DNA of 64,000 nucleotides from Planctomycetaceae bacterium (GTDB lineage Bacteria; Planctomycetota; Planctomycetia; Planctomycetales; Planctomycetaceae), in the NCBI GenBank assembly GCA_041398825.1, contig JAWKTX010000003.1, forward strand, positions 496,001-560,000, in the 5' to 3' direction. The translations under genes and the position numbers were made by a program. Positions 45,696-53,751 of the stretch are shown in pieces. Below the pieces are notes generated by a model, which was given only the letters and a program-made list of their open reading frames with translations, made no database searches and was not told the origin of the DNA. How positions within the stretch are numbered: position 1 is the first letter of the stretch; each line of letters opens with the position of its first letter.

Positions 45696-48365
45696 TCATT
45701 GAGAACCGGCGGCAGGTTCTTTGGGCTTGGGAAACTTGTCTTCATTAATCTTCCGGATCGGATCTCCCGGGTTGGCCAGCGGAAGCTTGCCGCGCTGGAC
45801 AATCTTGTCGGGTTGACTGCAGGTCATCTCGTTGCATGCCTGGTATCGGAGCTGGACTTCCAGTTCACCAAACTCTGCTGTCTCGCTGGCTTCTGTTTCC
45901 AGCAGTGCATAGATGATAACTTTGCCGCCGTACACATGGTACGGTTCTGTTTCACCTTCCATCGTCATCAGTTGATGGGCCGGATATTTCACTCGGGTCA
46001 GCTTGATTTTTTGCTTGCTGGTGATCTTGAGTTCCGTTGGGATGAGGAAGTCCGGGTTAGATGGATTTGCATTTATGTGCCATTCCTTGTCGATCGTAAT
46101 CTCGATCGCAACAGGGCACTTTCCACCGCGTTCGAGTTTGTCAAAGAACGGATAGACGCCAACGGAAAGTGGTCGGTCACGTTTCTCTTCCGCCTGGCCG
46201 GACGAAGGGTTGGGCTCAGGGGACACTGGCTTGAAGACAATAGTTGCAGTCGACTCGTCTTTCTCGTCGGAGTGGGTCGAAGCCTTATTCGTGATGGATT
46301 CGTCTGATATCTTCAGGCCACAAAGTATTGTTCCGCTCTCCCGGCTGTTGGCAGCCGATACATCAGCAGATTCGTTCATCGACAAAAGGTCATGTAACGC
46401 GAGTCCCATCCCCGCGCAGGCAGCCGGCGATTCTGACATGGTCGGTGCAAACCGGCCCATTGTGTCGCTTGCGATTTGTTTGAACTCGTCGTTGTGTTTC
46501 GAGAGTTCCAGCAGATTCCGGACCGTGACACTGAATCCTGACGGATAGACGGAGTCGTAGACGGTGCAGGTTCTTGCAATCAATTGTTCGTGGTTGGCTG
46601 AAGTGTAGAAGAAGGCCTTCAGTTTCTGGTCGTAGAACAGTTCAATCTGCTTTCGGGTGATGTCACTTGCATGTTGCAGCCATTGCGCATCGTTCGTTGC
46701 CTGATGAAGTTCGCCCATGGCAGCTGCCAGGTATGCGTAGTCATCGAGGTAAGCGTCGTAGACGGCCGTGTCATTTCTCCAGGAACGGTAAAATGTTCCA
46801 TCATCTTTTCTCAGGTGGTCCAGAAGGAACTGCGCCGCATTCTTCGCTGCTTCCAGATCATCCTGACGGCCCGGCAACTGGCTACTCTGCGCCAATGCCT
46901 GAATCATCATCGCGTTCCATTCGGTGAGTACTTTATCATCCAGCATTGGTCGCTGGCGTTTATTGCGTACTTCCAGCAACTTTGATTTCGCGGCCTCAAT
47001 CCGGCGGAGACCGGAGAGTTGTTCGATGTTCAGTAATGAAAGTGATTCCTGGGTCGGTCGAGGTAATCGGAGGACATAACCATGTTCAAAGGGATTCTCT
47101 TCTTTCATGCCGTAGACCGTCATGAACAGTTCGGCATCTTCGGCCAGCGACCCTTCAATTTGCTGCGGCTGCCAAACGTAGTACTCACCTTCAATGGCGT
47201 TTGTTTCTGCATCCAGGGCTGAGCAGAACCCGCCTCCGGGGAGTGTGAGTTCGCGCTTGACGAAATCAGCGATCTCACCGGCGACCTCAAAGAACAGTGG
47301 ATCGTTGGTAATTCCTGCGGCTCGTGTATACACCTGCAGCAGCTGGGCCTGATCGTAAAGCATCTTTTCGAAGTGCGGCACATGCCAGCTTCGATCAGTG
47401 CTGTAGCGATGGAATCCGCCTGCCAGATGATCCCGCAGTCCGCCCATCGCCATTGATCTGAGCGAATGAATGACGATGTTCCGTAAATCGGTCCGTGTTT
47501 TCGAATCCGCTGCATCTTCGTCTGCCGTCTGACTCAAAGTCAGCAATAGTTGCAGACGAGGGACATTGGGAAATCGTGGTCCGTCCGGTCTCGCCGGATT
47601 CCAGTCGACGCCTCCATTTACCGGATCGTATCGGGAGGAAATATCGTCGGCCGCGGCATCCAGGAGGGAATGACTCAGGTCGACTTCTTCAACAGAGAAC
47701 CTGGGGCCGCTAAGTCTGCGAACTTCCGCGGCAATAATGCTGGCCGATCCTTTGAGCCTCTCGGGGTTGGAGTTCCATAGTTTGCTGACCTGGTTTGCGA
47801 CATTCAGGAATCCTGGTCGGCCGTCTGTATCGGCCGGAGGCAAATACGTCGCTCCGGCAATTGGATTCCCGTCCGGTGTCAGAAAGATGGACAGCGGCCA
47901 TCCGCCTCCACCACCCTGGCCGGCCGCCTGTTGATAGACAATCAGGCTGGTCATGTAGATGTCGTCGACATCGGGACGTTCTTCGCGGTCCACTTTGATG
48001 TTGACGAAATGCTCATTCATGAACGTGGCAATTTCCTGATTGGAAAAGACAAGGCGTTCCATCACGTGGCACCAGTAGCAGCTGCTGTAGCCAATCGAAA
48101 GGAAGATGGGCTTATTTTCGCTGCGAGCCTTCTCAAATGCCTCCGGACCCCACGCGTACCAGTCCACCGGATTATGGGCATGCAGAAGTAGGTAGGGGCT
48201 GGATTCGCGGGACAGACGATTTGCTGGCCTGACCCTCTGGTCAGGTTTCTGGTTCGACGCTGACGTGGCGTTGTCCTGAGCAGACGCTGCAGAGGAAAGG
48301 CAGGCAGCAAGGCAAAGTAAAACTGTGCTCAGAGATACTGAGTTGATTCGGAGGGGCGTTTTCAT
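45696..48365 (-). CDS. Exported DUF255 (thioredoxin-like, SPATA20-like) protein with C-terminal DsbD-alpha-like domain
   Basis: An 889-residue protein with a signal peptide (about 1-29, ...SSAASAQ). Residues 47-210 are the DUF255 thioredoxin-like domain: SRESSPYLLLHAHNPVDWY, SIGYSSCYWCHVMERLVF with the CxxC pair at 96-99, and KVDREERPDVDDIYM. The next 450 residues form the (alpha/alpha)6 barrel part of the family, with FHRYSTDRSWHVPHFEKMLYD as its marker. The final 150 residues (SVGVYPFFDKLERGGKCPVA, EWHINANPSN, YQACNEMTCSQP) look like the N-terminal domain of DsbD. The fusion of the two suggests periplasmic thiol/disulfide chemistry, but a sugar epimerase-like activity of the barrel cannot be excluded. 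Confidence 0.9.
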   Translation of the reverse strand: MKTPLRINSVSLSTVLLCLAACLSSAASAQDNATSASNQKPDQRVRPANRLSRESSPYLLLHAHNPVDWYAWGPEAFEKARSENKPIFLSIGYSSCYWCHVMERLVFSNQEIATFMNEHFVNIKVDREERPDVDDIYMTSLIVYQQAAGQGGGGGWPLSIFLTPDGNPIAGATYLPPADTDGRPGFLNVANQVSKLWNSNPERLKGSASIIAAEVRRLSGPRFSVEEVDLSHSLLDAAADDISSRYDPVNGGVDWNPARPDGPRFPNVPRLQLLLTLSQTADEDAADSKTRTDLRNIVIHSLRSMAMGGLRDHLAGGFHRYSTDRSWHVPHFEKMLYDQAQLLQVYTRAAGITNDPLFFEVAGEIADFVKRELTLPGGGFCSALDAETNAIEGEYYVWQPQQIEGSLAEDAELFMTVYGMKEENPFEHGYVLRLPRPTQESLSLLNIEQLSGLRRIEAAKSKLLEVRNKRQRPMLDDKVLTEWNAMMIQALAQSSQLPGRQDDLEAAKNAAQFLLDHLRKDDGTFYRSWRNDTAVYDAYLDDYAYLAAAMGELHQATNDAQWLQHASDITRKQIELFYDQKLKAFFYTSANHEQLIARTCTVYDSVYPSGFSVTVRNLLELSKHNDEFKQIASDTMGRFAPTMSESPAACAGMGLALHDLLSMNESADVSAANSRESGTILCGLKISDESITNKASTHSDEKDESTATIVFKPVSPEPNPSSGQAEEKRDRPLSVGVYPFFDKLERGGKCPVAIEITIDKEWHINANPSNPDFLIPTELKITSKQKIKLTRVKYPAHQLMTMEGETEPYHVYGGKVIIYALLETEASETAEFGELEVQLRYQACNEMTCSQPDKIVQRGKLPLANPGDPIRKINEDKFPKPKEPAAGSQ

Positions 48366-48846
48366 CGGCGTAGATTCTGGGGAAGAATTCTGGGATGCAG
48401 GGGTATGTCATTCTAGCGGCATTGGCCGTCAGGGAAACCATGTTCACGTGATCAGTCGGTTGGAGTTGCTGCGCCAGCGAGCTGTTTGGGAGCGTCGCGT
48501 TCATGGCGCATCAGGCGCAACCTGCGAGCGAAACCCTGGATTTGGCGTGATGGCATCCCAGTTTGCGGAGAATGTTTGGGTTGTATGCGAGCTTTGGGTG
48601 GGTGGGCTGTGGCGGATGCCGAGCACATCTGTTTGCGGTTGGTGTCCGTTTCTACCCAATTGAGCCTGTTGGAATGGGGGGAATGGGTTGAGTGTTTTGG
48701 GCGATCAGGTAGTGACGGAAGTTCGTACTGTGGGATTTGGTGATCTGCTGTCGGTTTTGTCGCCGAACTAAGTACTGAGACGTAGCTCGATTTCGTCATT
48801 CAAGACGGTCGCGGGTTACGGGCCACTTAGTCAAAGGAATACTGGA
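48366..48846. other. 481-bp gene-free region with a G/T-rich stretch
   Basis: No credible gene: short frames on both strands show no family resemblance. From about 48540 to 48720 the plus strand is visibly rich in G and T and poor in A and C. It includes GGGTGGGTGGG at 48596-48606 with another GGG at 48578-48580, a possible G-quadruplex. Near its end AAAGGA at about 48833-48838 is the ribosome site of the next gene. Confidence 0.5.
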
Positions 48847-50385
48847 ATGGTTGGTTCAAGTCCCGCTCCCTCAGCTGCTCGACTTCCCAAAGGCTACCGG
48901 AACGATCGCTATTTCGGACTGATATACGATAGCGTTCCCTCTGGTGCTGATGATCTGACTATCATTCCGGGGATTGCAACGCGCGAAGCAGTCACGTTGA
49001 ATCGCATGGGGATTTACTTTGTTCCGCAAATTGCCACGTGGCGTCACCATCATGTCGTTGCGTTTGCCGCAGAGTTACAGATTCCGCCCACACAAATCGT
49101 CAGCGAACGCTGGGTAGAAAATGCTCAGTCGTTGTGTGCGGAACCTCTTGTTGCTCAGACATCTGCTCCGCCTGCACCGTTTCTGCGAACCCTGGCCATT
49201 CTCACGTGTGCCATGATGATTGGGTTGTTCCTGGTGTACTTCATGGGCAACCGAACAGCCACACCATTGCATGGTGTTCTGTCTGCCGACATTACGGCCA
49301 TTCGGGTGCCAGCCGATTCCAAACTACTGGCCTCTCACGTGAAGGCTGGAGATGAGGTGTTTTCCAGCACGCCGCTTCTGACCCTGGAAAAAGTTTCGCA
49401 CCAGAAGTTGATTCAGGATCAGCAAAGCAGGGTGCAGCAGTTGCAGAATGAGCTGAGACAGGCGGAAGCCCAGTCGGAGCTCGAACTTGCATGGCGCAGT
49501 CGCGAACTCGAGCGCGAATTGTATGACGTCAGAGTTCAGACTCAGATTATTCAGGAAGTGCAAAAACAGTCACGACCATCTGTCCCCACAGCTGCTCTGG
49601 AAGAACCTCCGGTCGAACATTCCGGCAGTAACAGGACACGTCTGGCTTCGGTTTCTAGAAGTCGTGATGTGGCACAAAGAGCCGCTATCCCTGCCGGAGG
49701 CATTGTGTTCTTCAGCGGAGCGAGTGGTGAATCGACCATGGAGTCGGGACTGTCAGCGGCGTCTGTGGGTCTGCCGCCACGCCCGGTGCCGACACAGGTT
49801 GCCCAGGCGAGACCCGTCCAGTTGGCTGAACCGAAGATCGTTTCTGCCGCTTCACCGGCAACGACGGTTGCTTCATCGGCTATGGCCGAAAATCTGGAGG
49901 CTCGGATCAATCGCCTGGAGTCACTTCGATCTGTCCTGCCGGAACAGGTTCGGCAGGCGGCGGGCATCGAAAATATGCGAGCACGGTTACAGGACGCCAC
50001 AGCGCTGCTTGACCAGATGAAGGAAGTCAGTCGTGAGGTCTCCGTCACATCGCCGGGTTACGGAGTTGTCGGTCAGGTACGTTTCAGGGAAGGAGACAAC
50101 CTTCCTGAAGGTGAAGTCATGCTGAAGATCCTGCACACGGACCGTCGTTACGTGGTCGTTTACGTACCGACTCGCCGCGTGAACGAATTGCAGCCAGGGT
50201 CAGAAGTCAAACTGAGTTTCCCCGGCGGGCAGCAATTCCGAGGACAGGTCACAGACTTGCCGATGCTTGCAGAATCCTTGACTCCTGCCGGCGAATCGCT
50301 GGTCGCAGTTCGGATCGACCCGGTCGGTCGTCTCTGGCCCCATGTTCCTATTGGCTCCCAGGTTGATGTGGCCGCAGTGAATTAA
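48847..50385 (+). CDS. Helix-hairpin-helix domain fused to HlyD-type membrane fusion protein
   Basis: A 512-residue protein with AAAGGA 8 bp before the ATG. Residues 35-92 (DDLTIIPGIATREAVTLNRM, then GIYFVPQIATW and IVSERWVENA) resemble the HHH domain that has the consensus DL..I.GIG....L...GI....Q.A.W and ends at W(v)xqA. One membrane helix follows (114-134, RTLAILTCAMMIGLFLVYFMG). Next are a lipoyl-like half (TAIRVPADSKLLASHVKAGD), coiled coils near 183-235 and 347-400, a Ser/Pro-rich interruption, the second lipoyl half (VTSPGYGVVGQVRFREGD) and a beta-barrel (LPEGEVMLKILHTD; VPTRRVNELQPGSEVKLSFP). It looks like an efflux/secretion adaptor with a cytoplasmic HHH. No ABC or RND partner gene is nearby. 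Confidence 0.78.
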   Translation: MVGSSPAPSAARLPKGYRNDRYFGLIYDSVPSGADDLTIIPGIATREAVTLNRMGIYFVPQIATWRHHHVVAFAAELQIPPTQIVSERWVENAQSLCAEPLVAQTSAPPAPFLRTLAILTCAMMIGLFLVYFMGNRTATPLHGVLSADITAIRVPADSKLLASHVKAGDEVFSSTPLLTLEKVSHQKLIQDQQSRVQQLQNELRQAEAQSELELAWRSRELERELYDVRVQTQIIQEVQKQSRPSVPTAALEEPPVEHSGSNRTRLASVSRSRDVAQRAAIPAGGIVFFSGASGESTMESGLSAASVGLPPRPVPTQVAQARPVQLAEPKIVSAASPATTVASSAMAENLEARINRLESLRSVLPEQVRQAAGIENMRARLQDATALLDQMKEVSREVSVTSPGYGVVGQVRFREGDNLPEGEVMLKILHTDRRYVVVYVPTRRVNELQPGSEVKLSFPGGQQFRGQVTDLPMLAESLTPAGESLVAVRIDPVGRLWPHVPIGSQVDVAAVN

Positions 50386-50569
50386 CGACGCCAGTCGTCT
50401 TCGCTGCTCGTCCCGGATTGGATGCGAAAAAGCGTCTATGCACGAGAGTAAATCTGTTTTGTTCGGCCTCTGTCGACCAGCCCGGCGCAGAAGCGTGCTC
50501 GCAGATCACTGACGCATCATTTTGTTAGCAGAGACGAATCTGCTGTCGAAGGGGCTGGCCTTCAAGTCA

Positions 50570-51007
50570 TCATGGCATCGGTCCTGTTGATTCGTGGATT
50601 CTGTCGATTTGTGCAATCTGGTCGATAGAAAACGGCCCGAACGATTGCAGGGTTCCCGTGTCATCGGCGGTGATCAATACCAGTTGCCCCCGGGTGCTTT
50701 GTCGATTGTCAGGGTAACCAGTGAAAGTGCCGCCGTCGTTCAGGGTCACGACCATTTCATTGGTTTCGTTGACTCCCGGCAAGTCCGGATGAACAATGGC
50801 GGGAAATCTTTCCCACGCCCAGGTCCACAGTGTTGCCTTTGTGTCGACTTTGCCCGCAATGTCCAGCCATTCGAGTTCGGCTTTTCGAAGCTGGGCCATG
50901 GACGCCGCCTGACACCAGGGCCGCAGGACTTCTTCAATCCAGTGTCGTCGGGAAGCGGCAAGTTCATCAAAAGTACGGCCACCGTTTTTGTTGGTGCTTT
51001 GGGTCAT
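50570..51007 (-). CDS. Small cytoplasmic protein of unknown function
   Basis: 145 residues from ATG 51007 (12 extra codons are open upstream to 51043). The N-terminal half is helical and Trp-rich (RRHWIEEVLRPWCQAA, ELEWLDIAGKVDTKATLWTW). The C-terminal half is a set of short strands (NEMVVTLNDGGTFTGYPDN, RGQLVLITADDTG, SFGPFSIDQIAQID) that reads like a small beta-barrel with a ligand or RNA-binding look, but I do not recognise the family. No signal peptide. It stands alone between an HlyD-type gene and a divergent sulfatase gene. Both strands carry an open frame here; the minus frame is preferred for its amphipathic helices and strand pattern. Confidence 0.6.
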   Translation of the reverse strand: MTQSTNKNGGRTFDELAASRRHWIEEVLRPWCQAASMAQLRKAELEWLDIAGKVDTKATLWTWAWERFPAIVHPDLPGVNETNEMVVTLNDGGTFTGYPDNRQSTRGQLVLITADDTGTLQSFGPFSIDQIAQIDRIHESTGPMP

Positions 51008-51314
51008 TGGAATGTTGTTTAGGTTCTGAGGTTGGTGAGCCAATTTCTGCCATTTTATTCGGCAGGACCACTCGGATATTCGTGGTTTTCAGTCGCCGGA
51101 TCGTATCGCAGTCTTCAGAAAACCGAATCGAATATTCGCTGCTGTTCTGCAAAAGATCAGCATCTTCTGTCGGCTGATCCTGAACGCAATCCACCTCTTG
51201 TTCCACTGGCTCGCGGCAAAGATCGCGGACGTTTTCTGATCCGAAAGGCAGCCTGTATAGTCCGCCTTTGGTCTCGTCGCATCTTCTAATGGTTCGGAAC
51301 AGGAGTCAGGCTCC
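51008..51314. other. Intergenic region between divergent genes
   Basis: 307 bp upstream of the sulfatase, with no gene seen. TATAGT at about 51256 is a weak -10 candidate; no clear -35 accompanies it. A GGAG about 13 bp before ATG 51315 may be the sulfatase ribosome site. Confidence 0.4.
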
Positions 51315-52811
51315 ATGTATCGCTTCGCCCGTGTTTTCTTCCTTGTCCTGGCCGTGGCTGTACTTGCCTTTGGTCCTGAAGCATCATTTGCCACGTCCCT
51401 TGGTGCAACGGAAGCTCAGGCTGCAGCCGGGAGCCGTCCCGACATCCTTTTCCTGTTCGCGGACGATATGTGTTACGAGACTATTGCTTCGTTGAAGATG
51501 ACAGATATCGACACTCCGAATCTGGATCGACTAATGAAGCAGGGGACGCACTTCAGCCATGCCTACAATATGGGCTCGTGGAGCGGAGCTGTCTGTGTCG
51601 CCAGTCGGACGATGCTGATTACGGGGCGATCGGTGTGGGATGCCAACCGAATTTATCAGACAACAGACAATGAACGAAAAGATGAAGTGCTCTGGCCCCA
51701 GTTAATGAAGCAAGCCGGTTATCAAACCTATATGACCGGAAAGTGGCATATCCGGACGGATGCCGGCAAAGTGTTTGACGTCGCAAAGGACGTGCGCGGC
51801 GGCATGCCCAGAGATACGCCGCAGGGTTATAGCCGTCCGATCGATGGAAAGCCTGATCCATGGAGCCCCAGCGATCCCGCGTTTGGTGGCTTCTGGGAAG
51901 GTGGCAAACACTGGAGCGAAGTGGTCGCTGACAACGCAAACGAATTCCTCGATCAGGCCGTCAAAAGCGAAAATCCGTTTTTCATGTATATCGCTTTCAA
52001 CGCGCCGCATGATCCACGACAGTCACCGCAGGAGTTTGTTGATCGCTATCCGGTCAGTCGTATTCAGTTGCCCGTTAATTTCTTAAAAGAGTATCCACAC
52101 AAAGATCAGATTGGGTGTTCGGCATCCCTGCGAGATGAGAAGCTGGGGCCGTTTCCCCGGACAGAACACGCCGTGAAAGTTCACCGCGGTGAGTATTACG
52201 CATTGATCACGCATCTGGATATTCAGATTGGTCGTATTCTGGACAAGCTGGAAGCCAGCGGCCGAGCCGAAAACACGTGGATTTTTTTTACTGCGGATCA
52301 CGGTCTGGCAGTTGGCCATCACGGTCTGTTTGGAAAGCAGAATCTGTACGATCACAGCGTACGCGTCCCGTTTATTATTAATGGTCCGGGTGTGCCGAAT
52401 GATCATCACATCGACGCGCCGATTTACCTGCAGGATGTGATGGCTACGTCACTGGATCTTGCGGGGGCGAGCAAACCGGATCACGTCTTTTTTAAGAGTC
52501 TGCTTCCATTTCTGCGCGGGGAACAGTTGGAATCCAACTACCCGGAAGTTTACGGCGCCTATCTGGAACTACAGCGGTCAATCACCGCAGATGGTTTCAA
52601 GCTGATTGCGTATCCGAAGGCGGGGGTGCTGCGATTGTATGACATGAAGAATGACCCTGCAGAAATGAAGGACCTGGCGACACAACCTGCTCAACAGGAA
52701 CGTATCGAACAAATGTTTCATCGCCTGCAGGATCTGCAAAAGAGCCTGGGAGATCACCTGAGCCTTGCAGGTTTGCTGGGGTCTTCTTTGAAAGGGAACA
52801 AACCGGATTGA
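51315..52811 (+). CDS. Secreted type I sulfatase (CxAxR active site)
   Basis: A 498-residue protein with a signal peptide (about 1-27). Sulfatase blocks: RPDILFLFADDMCYETI at 41-57 with the metal-binding Asp pair, active-site motif CVASR at 94-98 (CxAxR rather than the usual CxPxR; Cys is the formylglycine precursor), TGKWHIRTD, FMYIAFNAPHDPR, and FFTADHGLAVGHHGLFGKQN. Length and order are normal for exported planctomycete arylsulfatases, which cut sulfate esters from algal polysaccharides. The substrate is unknown. The 3' end overlaps the convergent coiled-coil gene by 58 bp. No formylglycine-generating enzyme gene is in the window. Confidence 0.93.
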   Translation: MYRFARVFFLVLAVAVLAFGPEASFATSLGATEAQAAAGSRPDILFLFADDMCYETIASLKMTDIDTPNLDRLMKQGTHFSHAYNMGSWSGAVCVASRTMLITGRSVWDANRIYQTTDNERKDEVLWPQLMKQAGYQTYMTGKWHIRTDAGKVFDVAKDVRGGMPRDTPQGYSRPIDGKPDPWSPSDPAFGGFWEGGKHWSEVVADNANEFLDQAVKSENPFFMYIAFNAPHDPRQSPQEFVDRYPVSRIQLPVNFLKEYPHKDQIGCSASLRDEKLGPFPRTEHAVKVHRGEYYALITHLDIQIGRILDKLEASGRAENTWIFFTADHGLAVGHHGLFGKQNLYDHSVRVPFIINGPGVPNDHHIDAPIYLQDVMATSLDLAGASKPDHVFFKSLLPFLRGEQLESNYPEVYGAYLELQRSITADGFKLIAYPKAGVLRLYDMKNDPAEMKDLATQPAQQERIEQMFHRLQDLQKSLGDHLSLAGLLGSSLKGNKPD

Positions 52812-53563
52812 AGTGGACGACTGGCAGGTGTGGACCAGGGGCCGTGATCAGGAACCGTATTGTCGGACGGAGCAGTTGGATAGCTGTCTGGAAATCCCAG
52901 GCCGTTGGCTTCATTGACGATCGTTTGTAGTCGAAGAGTGATAATGTCGTCCTGAGCGTTTTTTCGTTTCTCCAGCTGGTCACGCAGCATTGCAACTCGT
53001 TCTTCAACCTGGGCAAGCTCTTTTTCGCGTTGCTGCAGGTCTCTTTCAAACTGCTCCGTTAACTTCGTGCGGACGGATGCAATGGCTACCGCATTCTTTT
53101 CCTCATCTGTCTCGTTCTTCAGTGTGCTGATCGCCTTCTGCAGTTCCAAAAGCGAATCCAGTTCCTCCTTCGGAACGGGTTCGTAAACAGTTTCTATAAT
53201 TGTTCGTCGGACTTGACGCGCACGCATGGTTTGAGGTACTGGTTGTGTTTCAGCCACTGCCGCCCCGAATGGATCCGTGCTCTTCGGTTGAGGGAAACTT
53301 TCATTTGGGTTTGGGAAGAGGCGGGGAGCATTCGGTTGGAATTCGCCTGGACCGGCCTGAATACCCGGTGAAGACGTCGAGAGTTTGCCGGAATCAGGCG
53401 GCAGAAATCCTGAACGAGGCGCGAGTTCTCGATCAGCAGGCTGACCTTGCACGATTTTGTCGGTCGAAATAGTGGGGGGCAGTTCCTGAGTCGACGCTGA
53501 TCTTGCCAGGAATCCTGCACCGCAAAAAATGGCCGTCCATAGGAAATAAGTAGTTCGACGCAT
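52754..53563 (-). CDS. Exported coiled-coil protein of unknown function
   Basis: 269 residues from ATG 53563, supported by AGGAGA upstream and a signal peptide at once (MRRTTYFLWTAIFCGAGFLA). A Pro/Ser-rich low-complexity part (about 30-110) leads to a long helical coiled coil (about 120-215: TIIETVYEPVPKEELDSLLE, FERDLQQREKELAQVEERVA, MLRDQLEKRKNAQDD) and a Pro-rich tail. I do not recognise a family. The stop lies within the convergent sulfatase gene: 58 bp are shared. Downstream partner unknown; upstream, repeat copy 4 separates it from the kinase. Confidence 0.72.
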   Translation of the reverse strand: MRRTTYFLWTAIFCGAGFLARSASTQELPPTISTDKIVQGQPADRELAPRSGFLPPDSGKLSTSSPGIQAGPGEFQPNAPRLFPNPNESFPQPKSTDPFGAAVAETQPVPQTMRARQVRRTIIETVYEPVPKEELDSLLELQKAISTLKNETDEEKNAVAIASVRTKLTEQFERDLQQREKELAQVEERVAMLRDQLEKRKNAQDDIITLRLQTIVNEANGLGFPDSYPTAPSDNTVPDHGPWSTPASRPLQSGLFPFKEDPSKPARLR

Positions 53564-53642
53564 CAAAGTCTCCTGACTGAAGTACGAAAAGTGGTCTGCG
53601 AAGGGCTGTGGATATCGGGGTGGCAACTGTTGTCTGAAGCTG

Positions 53643-53742
53643 GCAGCCTGTTGAAATCGGGACTGGTTCCAGCAGGAAACCTTAAAACACGATGGTTTCC
53701 AGTCGTCCTGCGTGCCTGTCCCGGTTTTTCAACGGACAGCTT
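53643..53742 (+). repeat. Dispersed palindromic repeat, copy 4
   Basis: The clearest copy. It begins GCAGCCTGTTGAAATCGGGA, continues CTGGTTCCAGCAGGAAACCT and TAAAACACGATGGTTTCCAG, and ends TGCCTGTCCCGGTTTTTCAACGG then ACAGC. Ends are inverted (GTTGAAA..CGGGAC(T)GG against GTTGAAAAACCGGGACAGG). It lies just after the kinase stop on the minus strand (53752). Confidence 0.82.
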
Positions 53743-53751
53743 GTGACTGGA

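Noticed and set aside
48452..48799. 115-codon minus-strand frame and an 85-codon plus-strand frame (48486-48743) in the 481-bp gap
   Set aside because: Both are low-complexity, overlap each other on opposite strands, and have no signal peptide, domain or ribosome site.
48842..48872. GGTTCAAGTCCC resembling a tRNA T-arm
   Set aside because: The flanking bases do not form a 5-bp T-stem, no acceptor, D or anticodon arms can be placed, and the sequence encodes the start of the HHH-HlyD protein.
50391..50417. Half-match to the dispersed palindromic repeat after the stop at 50385
   Set aside because: CCAGTCGTC and GTCCCGG match, but the bases between are changed and the inverted partner end is absent; too weak to list as a copy.
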